The notes below the pieces were generated by a model that was not told where the DNA came from, ran no database searches, and saw nothing but the letters and a program-made list of their open reading frames with translations. A stretch of 64,000 nucleotides of DNA. It comes from Paraflavitalea devenefica. GTDB taxonomy: Bacteria; Bacteroidota; Bacteroidia; Chitinophagales; Chitinophagaceae. The stretch spans positions 124,001 through 188,000 of the forward strand of contig NZ_JAARML010000009.1 of NCBI RefSeq assembly GCF_011759375.1. Reading direction: 5' to 3'. Of this stretch, positions 48,739-57,783 are shown one piece after another. Position 1 is the stretch's first letter, and each line of letters opens with the position of its first letter. A program made the translations under genes and the position numbers.

Positions 48739-50618
48739 GACAATAGCTGTAAGGTGATGATGAATAAGATACCGATGAGTACCCCTGCTATGTACCAGCG
48801 CAGTGACCCATTTTGGGATACGGATAAGAGGCGGTTCAGTTTCAGGTTGCCTTGTGCAATGCCATTGTATACCCGGTCAAACACATCTGCTTTGCTGATC
48901 CGGGCAATGTATACGAATGGTTTTACCAGGGCCACCTCGTATAACTGGTCAAATTTCCACCCGTTGAATAAAAAGTTATGTATGACTGACAGGAAAGGAG
49001 ACTGCTGCCAGCGCACGCCTGATTTATGGTAGTACAGCCCATAGCCCCCGTAAATACCAGCCAGCGTTATTACTGCAGCAATAGTCTGGAAAATAAATTC
49101 CGAAGGTGGGTTGTCTTGTACAATGGTGGCCGGCAATACCCGTTGTACATGATCTGAAAACCAGGTAAGGTGTAACAGGTTATGCGGCCATTCAATAAAG
49201 CCCGCTGTTAGGGAGAAGAATGCCAGTATGATTAATGGCACTGTCATGAGCTGTCCGGGTAATTCACCAATATGTGTTTTAGGTTCGCCTCCAAAAACAA
49301 CCAGTATCAGGCGGGTGCTGTACAAGGCTGTAATAAAAGCGCCAGCCAGGGCTAATATCCACAGGAATGCATTGCCATTGGCAGCACTAAAGGCATACCA
49401 TAGTATGAGGTCCTTGCTGAAGAAACCAGCCGTTACCAATGGCAAGGCAGCCAGTGCAGCAGTACCAGCTAAAAAGGTATAAAACACTACCGGCATTTTC
49501 TTTCTCAGTCCGCCCATGTTGAAGATATTGTGCTCATGGTGCAAGGTCTCAATGACGGCGCCTGCTGCCAGGAATAATAAGGCCTTGAAGAAGGCATGGG
49601 TGAAGAAGTGAAAGATGCCAGCACTCCAGGCGCCAACCCCCAGTGCCAGGAACATATACCCGATCTGGCTGATGGTAGAATAAGCCAATATCCGTTTGAT
49701 ATCGGTTTGCACCATGGCGCTGCAACCAGCCATGAATAAGGTAAGGGCGCCAATCAACGCCGTGATGGTCATGGCAAGGGGAGAAAGTTGGAACAATACA
49801 TGCATACGGGCAATGAGGTAAACACCGGCAGTGACCATGGTAGCGGCATGGATCAATGCACTTACCGGCGAAGGGCCTGCCATGGCATCGGGCAACCAGG
49901 TTTGTAGAGGTAACTGTGCTGACTTGCCGATACCACCACCCAGCAGCAATAAGGCAATGAGGTTACTGTTAGCCGATCCGCTGGTGAAGTATTGGGGCGC
50001 TTGCTGCAGGATCTCCACGATGTTGAGTGTACCCAGTTCTTTGAACAAGAGGAATAGGCCGATGAGCATGGCGGTATCGCCAATGCGGGTAATGATGAAT
50101 GCTTTGTTGGCTGCCCGGCAATTGGCCGGTGTTTCGTACCAGAATCCGATAAGTAGGTAACTGCACAGACCAACTCCCTCCCATCCTAAGTAAAGCAATA
50201 CCAGGTTATCGGCCATCACCAGCATGAGCATGGAGCATACAAATAAATTCATGGAGGCGAAGAAGCGGGCATAGTCCCGGTCGTGCCGCATAAATGCCGC
50301 AGAATAGATATGAATGAGCGCTCCCACAAAAGTGATGATGAATACAAATACCAGCGAGAGGGCATCCATTCGCAGACTAAAACTGACGGATAAGTTGCCA
50401 GCGCTGAACCATTGCCACAATAGTTGCTGATAAGCTCCGGAGGCAGGCGGTGATTGCAAAAACTGAATGCCCAGGAAGATGGTGATGATAGCGGCTATAC
50501 TGATGGTACCTGCACCGATCCAGGGAATGACCTTTGCGGTTAACTGCCTTCCGGCCATGGATAAAACCAGGAAGCCGGCTAAAGGCAGTGCAATGATGTA
50601 TGCAAGTAGTTGGTCCAT
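48735..50618 (-). CDS. nuoL: NADH-quinone oxidoreductase subunit L
   Basis: The ATG at 50618 (MDQLLAYIIALPLAGFLV) is preferred to a TTG at 50633. The 627-residue distal antiporter-like subunit has GWEGVGLCSYLLIGFWYE, KSAQLPLQTWLPDAMAGPSP and the long C-terminal lateral helix that braces the membrane arm. It lies 28 bases after nuoK. Confidence 0.96.
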   Translation of the reverse strand: MDQLLAYIIALPLAGFLVLSMAGRQLTAKVIPWIGAGTISIAAIITIFLGIQFLQSPPASGAYQQLLWQWFSAGNLSVSFSLRMDALSLVFVFIITFVGALIHIYSAAFMRHDRDYARFFASMNLFVCSMLMLVMADNLVLLYLGWEGVGLCSYLLIGFWYETPANCRAANKAFIITRIGDTAMLIGLFLLFKELGTLNIVEILQQAPQYFTSGSANSNLIALLLLGGGIGKSAQLPLQTWLPDAMAGPSPVSALIHAATMVTAGVYLIARMHVLFQLSPLAMTITALIGALTLFMAGCSAMVQTDIKRILAYSTISQIGYMFLALGVGAWSAGIFHFFTHAFFKALLFLAAGAVIETLHHEHNIFNMGGLRKKMPVVFYTFLAGTAALAALPLVTAGFFSKDLILWYAFSAANGNAFLWILALAGAFITALYSTRLILVVFGGEPKTHIGELPGQLMTVPLIILAFFSLTAGFIEWPHNLLHLTWFSDHVQRVLPATIVQDNPPSEFIFQTIAAVITLAGIYGGYGLYYHKSGVRWQQSPFLSVIHNFLFNGWKFDQLYEVALVKPFVYIARISKADVFDRVYNGIAQGNLKLNRLLSVSQNGSLRWYIAGVLIGILFIITLQLLS

Positions 50619-50646
50619 GTTGAAATGGTTCAATAAAGTTTGACAA

Positions 50647-50955
50647 TCAGTCTTTCAACTCCTTCAGTTCCTCCACATCCATTGTTTTATGCTGGTGATA
50701 TATTTGCAGCACCATGGCCAGCGCTACAGAAACTTCTGCAGCCGCCATCGCCAGTATGAACAGGAACATTACCTGTCCATCGGGCTGTTGCCATTTTGCC
50801 CCGGCCGCTACAAATGCCAGACCGGCTGCATTCAGCATGATCTCCACGGAGATCAGCATGAAAATGATGTTCTTCCGCGTCAGTACGCCGATCAACCCCA
50901 GTACAAAAAGTATGGAGGCTACTATTAACACGGTGCTGACGTTGAAGGATGACAT
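50647..50955 (-). CDS. nuoK: NADH-quinone oxidoreductase subunit K
   Basis: The 102-residue, three-helix subunit contains ISVEIMLNAAGLAFVAAGAK with the conserved membrane Glu and MAAAEVSVALAMVLQIY with the second Glu. Both carry protons in the E-channel between the quinone site and NuoN. It starts nine bases after nuoJ. Confidence 0.96.
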   Translation of the reverse strand: MSSFNVSTVLIVASILFVLGLIGVLTRKNIIFMLISVEIMLNAAGLAFVAAGAKWQQPDGQVMFLFILAMAAAEVSVALAMVLQIYHQHKTMDVEELKELKD

Positions 50956-50964
50956 GGTTGATTA

Positions 50965-51552
50965 TTAATTGTTGATTACTGATTCTGCTTGCTTCTGCTG
51001 TCTCGTAACATCACTTGCTTCCCCTGCCCCATTTCCGTTCTGTAAGAACCTATGCAGGTTCCTCTTTTTATGTTTGCCGATATGGGCTGCCCCCACAATA
51101 CCAGCCATCAGGAGAAAGCCTGCCAGTTCTACTGCCAGTATGTATTCGCCGTATAAGGATAGCGCCACTTTCTTAGGATCTACTACGGTGACCGGCATTG
51201 CTGCGCCCTCCTGCTGCAGCAACAGGATGATCAGTTCTCCCTGTAGTAACAATACCAGCAAGGATGGCCCCAGCCATACCCTGGGTTTCAACCACTCCTT
51301 TTCCTGCAAGGCCGTGTCCTTACCCAGGTTCAGCATCATCACCACAAAGATGAACAGCACAATGATGGCCCCTGCATAGATGATGACTTCCAGTACCGCT
51401 ATAAAAGGGGCTCCCAATGACAAGAAGATCATGGCCACCGCCAAAAAAGAAACCACGAGATAGAGTAATGCATGAATAGGATGATAGCGGGTGATCACCA
51501 TGATGGTGGCAACAATGGCAATGAGCGACGATATGTAAAATAAAGTTGACAA
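50965..51552 (-). CDS. nuoJ: NADH-quinone oxidoreductase subunit J
   Basis: The 195-residue product runs from a TTG at 51552 (reading STLFYISSLIAIVATIMVIT) with five helices, YHPIHALLYLVVSFLAVAMI and VLEVIIYAGAIIVLFIFVVM, the pi-bulge helix. The frame also reaches back to a GTG at 51648, but these 32 extra residues overlap nuoI and are encoded by the palindromic repeat at 51568-51590 (QAEPVEALQSF). The TTG start gives the usual family length, so it is preferred. Confidence 0.9.
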   Translation of the reverse strand: MSTLFYISSLIAIVATIMVITRYHPIHALLYLVVSFLAVAMIFLSLGAPFIAVLEVIIYAGAIIVLFIFVVMMLNLGKDTALQEKEWLKPRVWLGPSLLVLLLQGELIILLLQQEGAAMPVTVVDPKKVALSLYGEYILAVELAGFLLMAGIVGAAHIGKHKKRNLHRFLQNGNGAGEASDVTRQQKQAESVINN

Positions 51553-51567
51553 GCTAAAAGATTGAAG

Positions 51568-51590
51568 GGCTTCGACAGGCTCAGCCTGAC
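51568..51590. repeat. Stem-loop repeat between nuoI and nuoJ, copy A
   Basis: GGCT (51568-51571), TCGACAGGCTC loop, AGCC (51583-51586), TGAC. Copy B at 57245-57267 has the same 11-base loop but a CCCT/AGGG stem, a compensatory change. It lies just before the preferred nuoJ start. Confidence 0.75.
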
Positions 51591-51601
51591 ATTTACTTTG
51601 T

Positions 51602-52117
51602 TTACGGCAATAAGCTATGTATATCCACCGGGGCTTCTTCATTTTCACCTTTCCCTTTTTCCTTCACCCCTGCATCCATACCTGCTACTTTATAAAAATT
51701 ATATCCCGGATATTTTCCCTGGCTGTTAATGAGCAGGTCTTCTTTTTCAAACACCAGGTTCTGCCGGTTGTATTCTGCCATCTCAAAATCAGGGGTCAGT
51801 TGAATAGCATAGGTAGGGCAGGCATCCTCACAGTAACCGCAAAAGATGCACCGGGAGAAATTGATGCGGAAGAATTCAGGGTATCGCCGTCCATTTTCAT
51901 CTTCCGTAGCCTGCAGGGCAATACAATCTACCGGGCAGGCCACGGCACACAGATAGCAGCCTACACAACGTTCTCCGCCATCCGGATCTTTGGTGAGCAC
52001 AATACGTCCCCGGTAGCGAGCTGGCAGTGGCACTTTTTCTTCCGGGTATTGAATGGTGGCCTTTTTACGAAAAAGGTGTAAGAAAACCAACCACATGGTA
52101 CGCAGATGACTGAACAT
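51602..52117 (-). CDS. nuoI: NADH-quinone oxidoreductase subunit I
   Basis: The 171-residue peripheral subunit has two 4Fe-4S motifs, CVGCYLCAVACPVDCIAL and CIFCGYCEDACPTYAI, which hold clusters N6a and N6b on the path to the quinone. An N-terminal hydrophobic stretch (TMWLVFLHLFRKK) anchors it to NuoH. It lies 31 bases after nuoH. Confidence 0.96.
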   Translation of the reverse strand: MFSHLRTMWLVFLHLFRKKATIQYPEEKVPLPARYRGRIVLTKDPDGGERCVGCYLCAVACPVDCIALQATEDENGRRYPEFFRINFSRCIFCGYCEDACPTYAIQLTPDFEMAEYNRQNLVFEKEDLLINSQGKYPGYNFYKVAGMDAGVKEKGKGENEEAPVDIHSLLP

Positions 52118-52148
52118 AGTTTTTTATTTTACGTAATCAATATGTTTG

Positions 52149-53108
52149 TTATGCCCCTTTCATCCACAGCGCAATAGCCCCGGTTACCAGTAGGTTAAGC
52201 AGCACCAACGGCAACAACACTTTCCAGCCATACGCTATTAACTGATCATACCGCGGACGGGGCAGTGAAGCCCGCAGCAACACGAACACGCCTATGAAAA
52301 AGAAGGTCTTCAGCGTAAACCATACCAGCGGTGGCAGGAACGCAAGTCCCAGCCATCCTCCGAAAAACAGGGTTACCGTCATAGCCGAGATGAGTGTGAT
52401 ACCCAGGTATTCACCAATAAAGAACATCCCGAATTTCATACCTGAGTATTCTGCATGGTAGCCTGCAATGAGCTCACTTTCCGCTTCCGGAATATCAAAA
52501 GGCAGGCGATGCGTTTCTGCTACGCCGGCAATGAAGAAGATGATAAAGCCCAGCGGCTGGGTAACAATAAACCACATATCCTGCTGTGCTGCTACAATGG
52601 CCCCAAGGTTGAAAGAACCGGTGAGCATCACCACGCCCATCAGTGACAAACCCATGAATACTTCATAGGCGATCATTTGCGAGGCACCGCGCAAGGCTCC
52701 CAGCAGGGAATATTTATTGTTGGACGCCCAGCCACCCAGCACAATGCTGTACACACCTAATGAGGACATGGCCAGGAAGAAGAGCAATCCAATGTTCAGA
52801 TCGCTGACTACAATGCCGGGCGCAAAAGGAATGATGACAAAGCTCAAGAGTACACTGCCTACCACAATGGCCGGCGCCATAACAAATACCCATTTATCTG
52901 CAAAAGGCGGTATCCAGTCTTCCTTGAAAAATAGTTTCAACGTATCGGCCAGCACAATAAAAAGCCCCAGGGGCCCTGCACGGTTAGGTCCCAGCCTGTC
53001 CTGCCATAGTCCCAGCAGCCGGCGCTCCACCCATATCAGCCCGGCGGCGATGTTGAGCAGTACGAACAATACGCCCAATACGATCCATATGTGTTGCATC
53101 ACGGTCAT
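52149..53108 (-). CDS. nuoH: NADH-quinone oxidoreductase subunit H
   Basis: The 319-residue, eight-helix subunit forms the quinone chamber. It has GLIWVERRLLGLWQDRLGPN, HRLPFDIPEAESELIAGYHA and EYSGMKFGMFFIGEY, the conserved acidic loop regions. The 104-base gap to nuoG contains palindromic repeats (53136-53178). Confidence 0.96.
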   Translation of the reverse strand: MTVMQHIWIVLGVLFVLLNIAAGLIWVERRLLGLWQDRLGPNRAGPLGLFIVLADTLKLFFKEDWIPPFADKWVFVMAPAIVVGSVLLSFVIIPFAPGIVVSDLNIGLLFFLAMSSLGVYSIVLGGWASNNKYSLLGALRGASQMIAYEVFMGLSLMGVVMLTGSFNLGAIVAAQQDMWFIVTQPLGFIIFFIAGVAETHRLPFDIPEAESELIAGYHAEYSGMKFGMFFIGEYLGITLISAMTVTLFFGGWLGLAFLPPLVWFTLKTFFFIGVFVLLRASLPRPRYDQLIAYGWKVLLPLVLLNLLVTGAIALWMKGA

Positions 53109-53135
53109 GATGATTCTTTTAAGACACCTTACAGC

Positions 53136-53178
53136 AAAGCCGGAGGCTTTGAAATAGCCGTCACCAGCCAGAGGCTGG
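53136..53178. repeat. Two palindromes in the nuoG-nuoH gap
   Basis: AAAGCC-GGA-GGCTTT (53136-53150) and CCAGCC-AGA-GGCTGG (53164-53178) are two perfect 6-bp stems with three-base loops of the form GGA and AGA. They lie in the largest intercistronic gap of the operon. Confidence 0.75.
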
Positions 53179-53212
53179 CGACTGAGCGACCCACCCTTCG
53201 GTAGTATTTTAA

Positions 53213-55933
53213 TTAAAGAACTTTTTCAAATTTTAGAACCTCTATATTAACCCGGGTGCCCCAACTCATTGTCGCCACTCCAGGCAAGCCTGCCGGCGCC
53301 AACACAATGCCATTACATAAGGCTTCGTCTATCTTTAGCGGAAGGGTAAGGAGGGTGCCATCTGCTTTTATTGAAACAGGAGCGCCGTCTACCGCTCCTA
53401 ATTGTGCTGCATCCTGTTTCGACAAGCTGATATAGGGATCGGCGGACAGCTCCCGGAGCGCCCTGGTGTAACCACTTAATTCACTGGAGCCGAAAAGCTG
53501 GTACCGTGGCAGCAACAGCCATTTTTGCTGCAGGGCAATAAACACTTCCGGTATCTCCCTGAAGAAAACAGGTGCTATTCCTTTTTGCTCAAATAACCGG
53601 ATGCCGGGATCTCCGCCCCGTAAAGCGCCGCCCGTTTCCTGCTGGTATTTGTTGACCGATTGTACAGAGTTCCAGCCGGGCGCCCAGAAGAACGGGATGA
53701 GGGGTGAAGGAGGCATTCCCTGGTATCCTTCCATGGTAAATGTGAGCGGCGAATCGTCATCCTGCAAGGGTTTGGGTTCACTCACCGCCAGGTTGGCCAG
53801 CATGGCCGTACGGCCACTGTAACGGTGTGGCTCACGGGGAATAGCTTCTCCATGTATCCGGAAATCATGCGGCGGCGCCACCTGCGCAATGCCTGCAAAC
53901 TGCGGCATAGCCGTTTCCAGTTTTGCCAGCAATTCATCAGGATGATGCTCCTGTCCGTTCCCGCTTTCCGATTGCAATGCTTTCATTTGCCACAACCACT
54001 TCCAGCTTTCCCTGACCAGGTTATTGGTGGGCACAAATACCTGGCAAAAACGTTGGGCCCGACCTTCATTGTTTACCAGGGTCCCATCTCCTTCAGCAAA
54101 AGTAGCCGCCGGTATGAGGGTATGCGCTTTCTGTGTGGTAAGGTTATTCAGCGAATCCAATGCAATGATGTATTTGCAGTGACTGAGGAATGTATCTGCT
54201 TTATGAGCCGGTATATGGCGATAGATATCATTTTCCAGGATGATGGCTGTGATATCCTGTTCCCGTTTCACTCTTCCGGCGGCACGTTCAAAGGAGGGCG
54301 CCTGCATCATGGCCAATCCCATGCTATTGCATTCCGGCAATACATAAGAAAGAGCGGCCTTTCTTTCTCCTGTATGGAGTGCCGCTGCAATGTTAAAGGC
54401 TGCACGCAGCAGTGCCTCATTACAACTGGAAGTACCGCTGATAATAACCGGCTGCCGGGCTTGTTGCAAGGCGGCAGCAATGTCTTTTGCTTTTTGTGCT
54501 GTTTCTTCGCTTATACCAGGCACGGAAGGCAGGGATGGATTAAGCAGGTGAGCAATGGCAAAGCCCAGCCTGGCTATATCATCCGGCGCACACCGTTGTG
54601 TAGTGGCGGCTATTTCATCCAGTGGAGAGGGAAGGATGGTACAGTTGGCCAGGAAACCTTTGTTCTCCTGCACTTTTTCCTTTACGGCCGCATCATTCCA
54701 GGCAGGTATTGCTATTTGTTGTGCTGCCTCCGCGGCAGCAGTTTTCATCACCGCCTGGCGAACAGCCAGCGCCATGATGGGCGCTGTATTCCAAACGTCT
54801 TCTCCCAATATCAATACGGCATCTGCCTGATCAATGTCTTTCAACGAGGCGCTGCGCACAGCACCCGATTGTAATATATCCACTACTTTTTTCTGAAGGA
54901 ATGCTTCATCTTCTGCCACTCCCTGGTAGAAGTTATCCTTGCCCACCAGTTGCATCAGGGAAAAGTTACTTTCCACCGAAGCGCGCGGCGAACCGATGCC
55001 AATGAGTTTATGATGGGCGATTGTATTTCTCAGGTGCGCCATTAAGGTTGTTTCATCTACCGCTTCCACAGCGCGGTTACGAATGATGGGTTGTGTGATG
55101 CGGTTCTCACTATTGACAAATTCATATCCATACCGGCCTTTATCGCATAAGAAATAGCCATTTACTTCGCTGTTAAAGCGATTCACCACACTGCGCAGCT
55201 TTCCATACCGCTCGCCAACGATGGTATTACATCCCAGGCTGCAGTGCTGGCAAACAGAAGGAGCGGTAGTAAGGTCCCACTTACGGGTATAGTGCTCCTT
55301 CAATGTCTTATCGGTGAATACACCGGTGGGGCAAACTTCTGCCAGGTTACCACTGAACGGACTTTCCAAAATCCCCTCTTTTTCCCTCCCAAAGTAAACA
55401 TGGTGGTGTGCTGCAAATACGTTCAGGTCGTTGCCACCGGCATAATCGTGGTAGAACCGCACACAACGGTAGCATTGTATGCAACGGTTCATTTCATGAT
55501 GAATGAGCGGCCCGAGGTATTGATTGCGGTAAGTACGCTTTTTGAACTCGTAACGCCGGTAATCATGCCCTGTCATCACGGTCATATCCTGCAGGTGACA
55601 GCTACCTCCTTCGTCGCATACCGGGCAATCGTGCGGGTGGTTGGTCATGAGCCATTCAATGACCTGCTTCCGGAAAGCTTTGGCCGTTTGGTCTTCAATA
55701 GACAGGCGCATGCCTTCTTTCACTGTTTCCATGCAGCTCATCACCAGGCGGCCATGGGTGTCCTGTTCGTCTTTGAACAATTTAACCGCACACTGCCTGC
55801 AGGCGCCTACACTTCCCAGGGCAGGATGCCAGCAGAAGTAAGGCAGGTCGAAGCCCAGGCTCAAAGCGGCCTCCAGCAGGTTTTTACCGGCTTTTACTTC
55901 ATATGGTTTGTTATGTATATAAATGGTGGGCAT
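53213..55933 (-). CDS. nuoG: NADH-quinone oxidoreductase subunit G
   Basis: The ATG at 55933 (MPTIYIHNKPYEV) is chosen over an upstream one at 55987 that would overlap nuoF. The 906-residue subunit has a 2Fe-2S ferredoxin domain (FDLPYFCWHPALGSVGACRQ), the His-Cys3 motif (HPHDCPVCDEGGSC), a 4Fe-4S pair CIQCYRCVRF..CPTG, and a molybdopterin-type region with CQHCSLGCNTIVG, the extra N7-type cysteines. The rest is a degenerate molybdopterin oxidoreductase fold. It carries electrons from NuoF toward NuoI. Confidence 0.95.
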   Translation of the reverse strand: MPTIYIHNKPYEVKAGKNLLEAALSLGFDLPYFCWHPALGSVGACRQCAVKLFKDEQDTHGRLVMSCMETVKEGMRLSIEDQTAKAFRKQVIEWLMTNHPHDCPVCDEGGSCHLQDMTVMTGHDYRRYEFKKRTYRNQYLGPLIHHEMNRCIQCYRCVRFYHDYAGGNDLNVFAAHHHVYFGREKEGILESPFSGNLAEVCPTGVFTDKTLKEHYTRKWDLTTAPSVCQHCSLGCNTIVGERYGKLRSVVNRFNSEVNGYFLCDKGRYGYEFVNSENRITQPIIRNRAVEAVDETTLMAHLRNTIAHHKLIGIGSPRASVESNFSLMQLVGKDNFYQGVAEDEAFLQKKVVDILQSGAVRSASLKDIDQADAVLILGEDVWNTAPIMALAVRQAVMKTAAAEAAQQIAIPAWNDAAVKEKVQENKGFLANCTILPSPLDEIAATTQRCAPDDIARLGFAIAHLLNPSLPSVPGISEETAQKAKDIAAALQQARQPVIISGTSSCNEALLRAAFNIAAALHTGERKAALSYVLPECNSMGLAMMQAPSFERAAGRVKREQDITAIILENDIYRHIPAHKADTFLSHCKYIIALDSLNNLTTQKAHTLIPAATFAEGDGTLVNNEGRAQRFCQVFVPTNNLVRESWKWLWQMKALQSESGNGQEHHPDELLAKLETAMPQFAGIAQVAPPHDFRIHGEAIPREPHRYSGRTAMLANLAVSEPKPLQDDDSPLTFTMEGYQGMPPSPLIPFFWAPGWNSVQSVNKYQQETGGALRGGDPGIRLFEQKGIAPVFFREIPEVFIALQQKWLLLPRYQLFGSSELSGYTRALRELSADPYISLSKQDAAQLGAVDGAPVSIKADGTLLTLPLKIDEALCNGIVLAPAGLPGVATMSWGTRVNIEVLKFEKVL

Positions 55934-55937
55934 ATCG

Positions 55938-57221
55938 TTACTGGTGATTGGCGTAAGGACATCGCTTTTCGTGTATATGTTTTTCAAAATCCTCCCTGAA
56001 GTATTTCAGGGCGCTCTGCAAAGGCTCCATAGCTCCGGGCGCTAATGCACAAAAGGTGTGCCCCGGCCCAAGAAACTGTGCGTGCATGTGCAGCAACTCC
56101 ATATCTGCTTCACTTCCCTCCCCCTTTTCAAGAGAGAGTAATATTTTTTCTACCCAGGGAAGTCCCTCCCGGCAAGGCGTGCACCAGCCGCAGCTTTCCT
56201 GTGCAAAAAAGTGTTGCAGGTTGTGAACAAACCCAACCGGGCAGGTAGCATCATCCATCACGATCATGGTACCGGTACCCAGGCGGCTGCCCGCTGCTGC
56301 CACAGATGCAAAATCCATTTTGATATCGAGGTGCTCTGCCGTTAAGAAATCGGTAGAAGCGCCGCCTGGCAGCACTCCTTTTAGCTGTACCCCATCCTGC
56401 ATGCCACCGGCATGCTCCTCGATGAGCTCCCGCATGGTAACACCCATGGGTAGTTCCCAGCACCCGGGGCGTTTTACTTTTCCGCTAACGCCATAGAGTT
56501 TGGTACCTCCATCTTCACTATGACTTAAACCTTTAAACCAGTCGGCCCCGTTGTTCACAATGTGTGGCACACAACAAAAGGTTTCTACATTGTTTACGAT
56601 GGTAGGCTTACCAAATAATCCACTCACTTGCGGAAAAGGTGGCTTGGCCCTTGGTGTGGCCCGTTTACCTTCCAGTGCATTTAATAATGCGGTTTCTTCC
56701 CCGCACATGTAACGGCCAACGCCGGTATGCAAATGCATGTCCAAATTATAGCCGCTACCGAGTATATTCTTTCCGAGGTAACCTGCTGCATAGGCTTCAT
56801 CAATGCTTTTACGGATGACTTGTGCCGCCTTCCGGTAAGCCCACCGCAAAAAGACGTAGGAAATATTGGCCTGTATAGCATAGCCTGCCAGGATCATTCC
56901 TTCAATAAGCTGATGTGGGTTGCCTTCCAGTAACACGCGGTCCTTAAAGGTGCCCGGCTCCATTTCATCGGCATTGGCAATAAGGTATCTAACCTGAGGT
57001 ACGCCATTTCCCATGGGAACAAAACTCCATTTCATGCCTGTGTTGAAACCGGCGCCACCCCGGCCTTTCAGGTTACTATCCTGTACCAGTTTCTGTACTT
57101 CCTGCGGTGTCATCCCTTTCAGGGCTTTGCGTACAGCGGCATAACCACCTACCTGCTCATATGCTGCCAGGCTAAGCGGGGAACCATTGGGATCAATATG
57201 TTGCGTTAACGGACGCTCCAT
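55938..57221 (-). CDS. nuoF: NADH-quinone oxidoreductase subunit F
   Basis: The 427-residue subunit binds NADH and FMN: LKGRGGAGFNTGMKWSFV, VGRYMCGEETALLNALEG, and the cluster N3 motif ESCGWCTPCREG with a fourth Cys in HTFCALA. It is the entry point for electrons from NADH. It ends four bases before nuoG. Confidence 0.97.
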   Translation of the reverse strand: MERPLTQHIDPNGSPLSLAAYEQVGGYAAVRKALKGMTPQEVQKLVQDSNLKGRGGAGFNTGMKWSFVPMGNGVPQVRYLIANADEMEPGTFKDRVLLEGNPHQLIEGMILAGYAIQANISYVFLRWAYRKAAQVIRKSIDEAYAAGYLGKNILGSGYNLDMHLHTGVGRYMCGEETALLNALEGKRATPRAKPPFPQVSGLFGKPTIVNNVETFCCVPHIVNNGADWFKGLSHSEDGGTKLYGVSGKVKRPGCWELPMGVTMRELIEEHAGGMQDGVQLKGVLPGGASTDFLTAEHLDIKMDFASVAAAGSRLGTGTMIVMDDATCPVGFVHNLQHFFAQESCGWCTPCREGLPWVEKILLSLEKGEGSEADMELLHMHAQFLGPGHTFCALAPGAMEPLQSALKYFREDFEKHIHEKRCPYANHQ

Positions 57222-57244
57222 GGTATTTTATTTCAGATCAAATA

Positions 57245-57267
57245 CCCTTCGACAGGCTCAGGGTGAC
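57245..57267. repeat. Stem-loop repeat between nuoE and nuoF, copy B
   Basis: CCCT (57245-57248), TCGACAGGCTC loop, AGGG (57260-57263), TGAC. Stem bases differ from copy A at 51568 but still pair, and the loop is identical. Confidence 0.75.
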
Positions 57268-57291
57268 TGCTTAACTAAACGACATTGGCCA

Positions 57292-57759
57292 TCAGGCATA
57301 TTTGTTTAAAATTTCTTCCAGCTCTCCTTCCTTCACATCCTGGTACAGGTCTTCATCTATCATGAATGCCGGTGCATGATCGCAGCAGCCCAGGCAACAA
57401 TTGGGCAGCAGCGTGAACCGTTTATCAGGTGTTGTTTCACCGAACTTTATGGATATTTTTTTGCTCAAGGCGCTGTATAGTTCTTTATACCCCATCACAT
57501 AACACGAAATACTATCGCACAAGAGGATCACATGCCGGCCAACAGGTTTACGGAAAATGAGGTTGTAGAAAGTAGCCACACTGTCTACTTCAGCCGGACT
57601 CATTTCGAGGTAACCGGCAATGGCTTCCACACTTTCATCACTAACCCAGCCGCGGTGCTGCTGCACGATCTTTAACGCCTCAATGACTGCTGCCTTTTTA
57701 TACGGCACCAGGGCTATTTCGTGATCAATGGATTGTATTTCATTTTCTGTCAAACTCAT
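57292..57759 (-). CDS. nuoE: NADH-quinone oxidoreductase subunit E
   Basis: The ATG at 57759 (MSLTENEIQSID) is preferred to a TTG at 57783. The 155-residue thioredoxin-like subunit holds the 2Fe-2S cluster N1a with Cys in CDSISC and NCCLGCC. It follows nuoCD after 24 bases; the gap to nuoF holds repeat copy B. Confidence 0.95.
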   Translation of the reverse strand: MSLTENEIQSIDHEIALVPYKKAAVIEALKIVQQHRGWVSDESVEAIAGYLEMSPAEVDSVATFYNLIFRKPVGRHVILLCDSISCYVMGYKELYSALSKKISIKFGETTPDKRFTLLPNCCLGCCDHAPAFMIDEDLYQDVKEGELEEILNKYA

Positions 57760-57783
57760 GTATATCGTTTTCAATTTTTCCAA

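Noticed and set aside
53825..54874. A 349-codon frame opposite nuoG
   Set aside because: It is antisense to clear NuoG sequence and lacks any recognisable domain.
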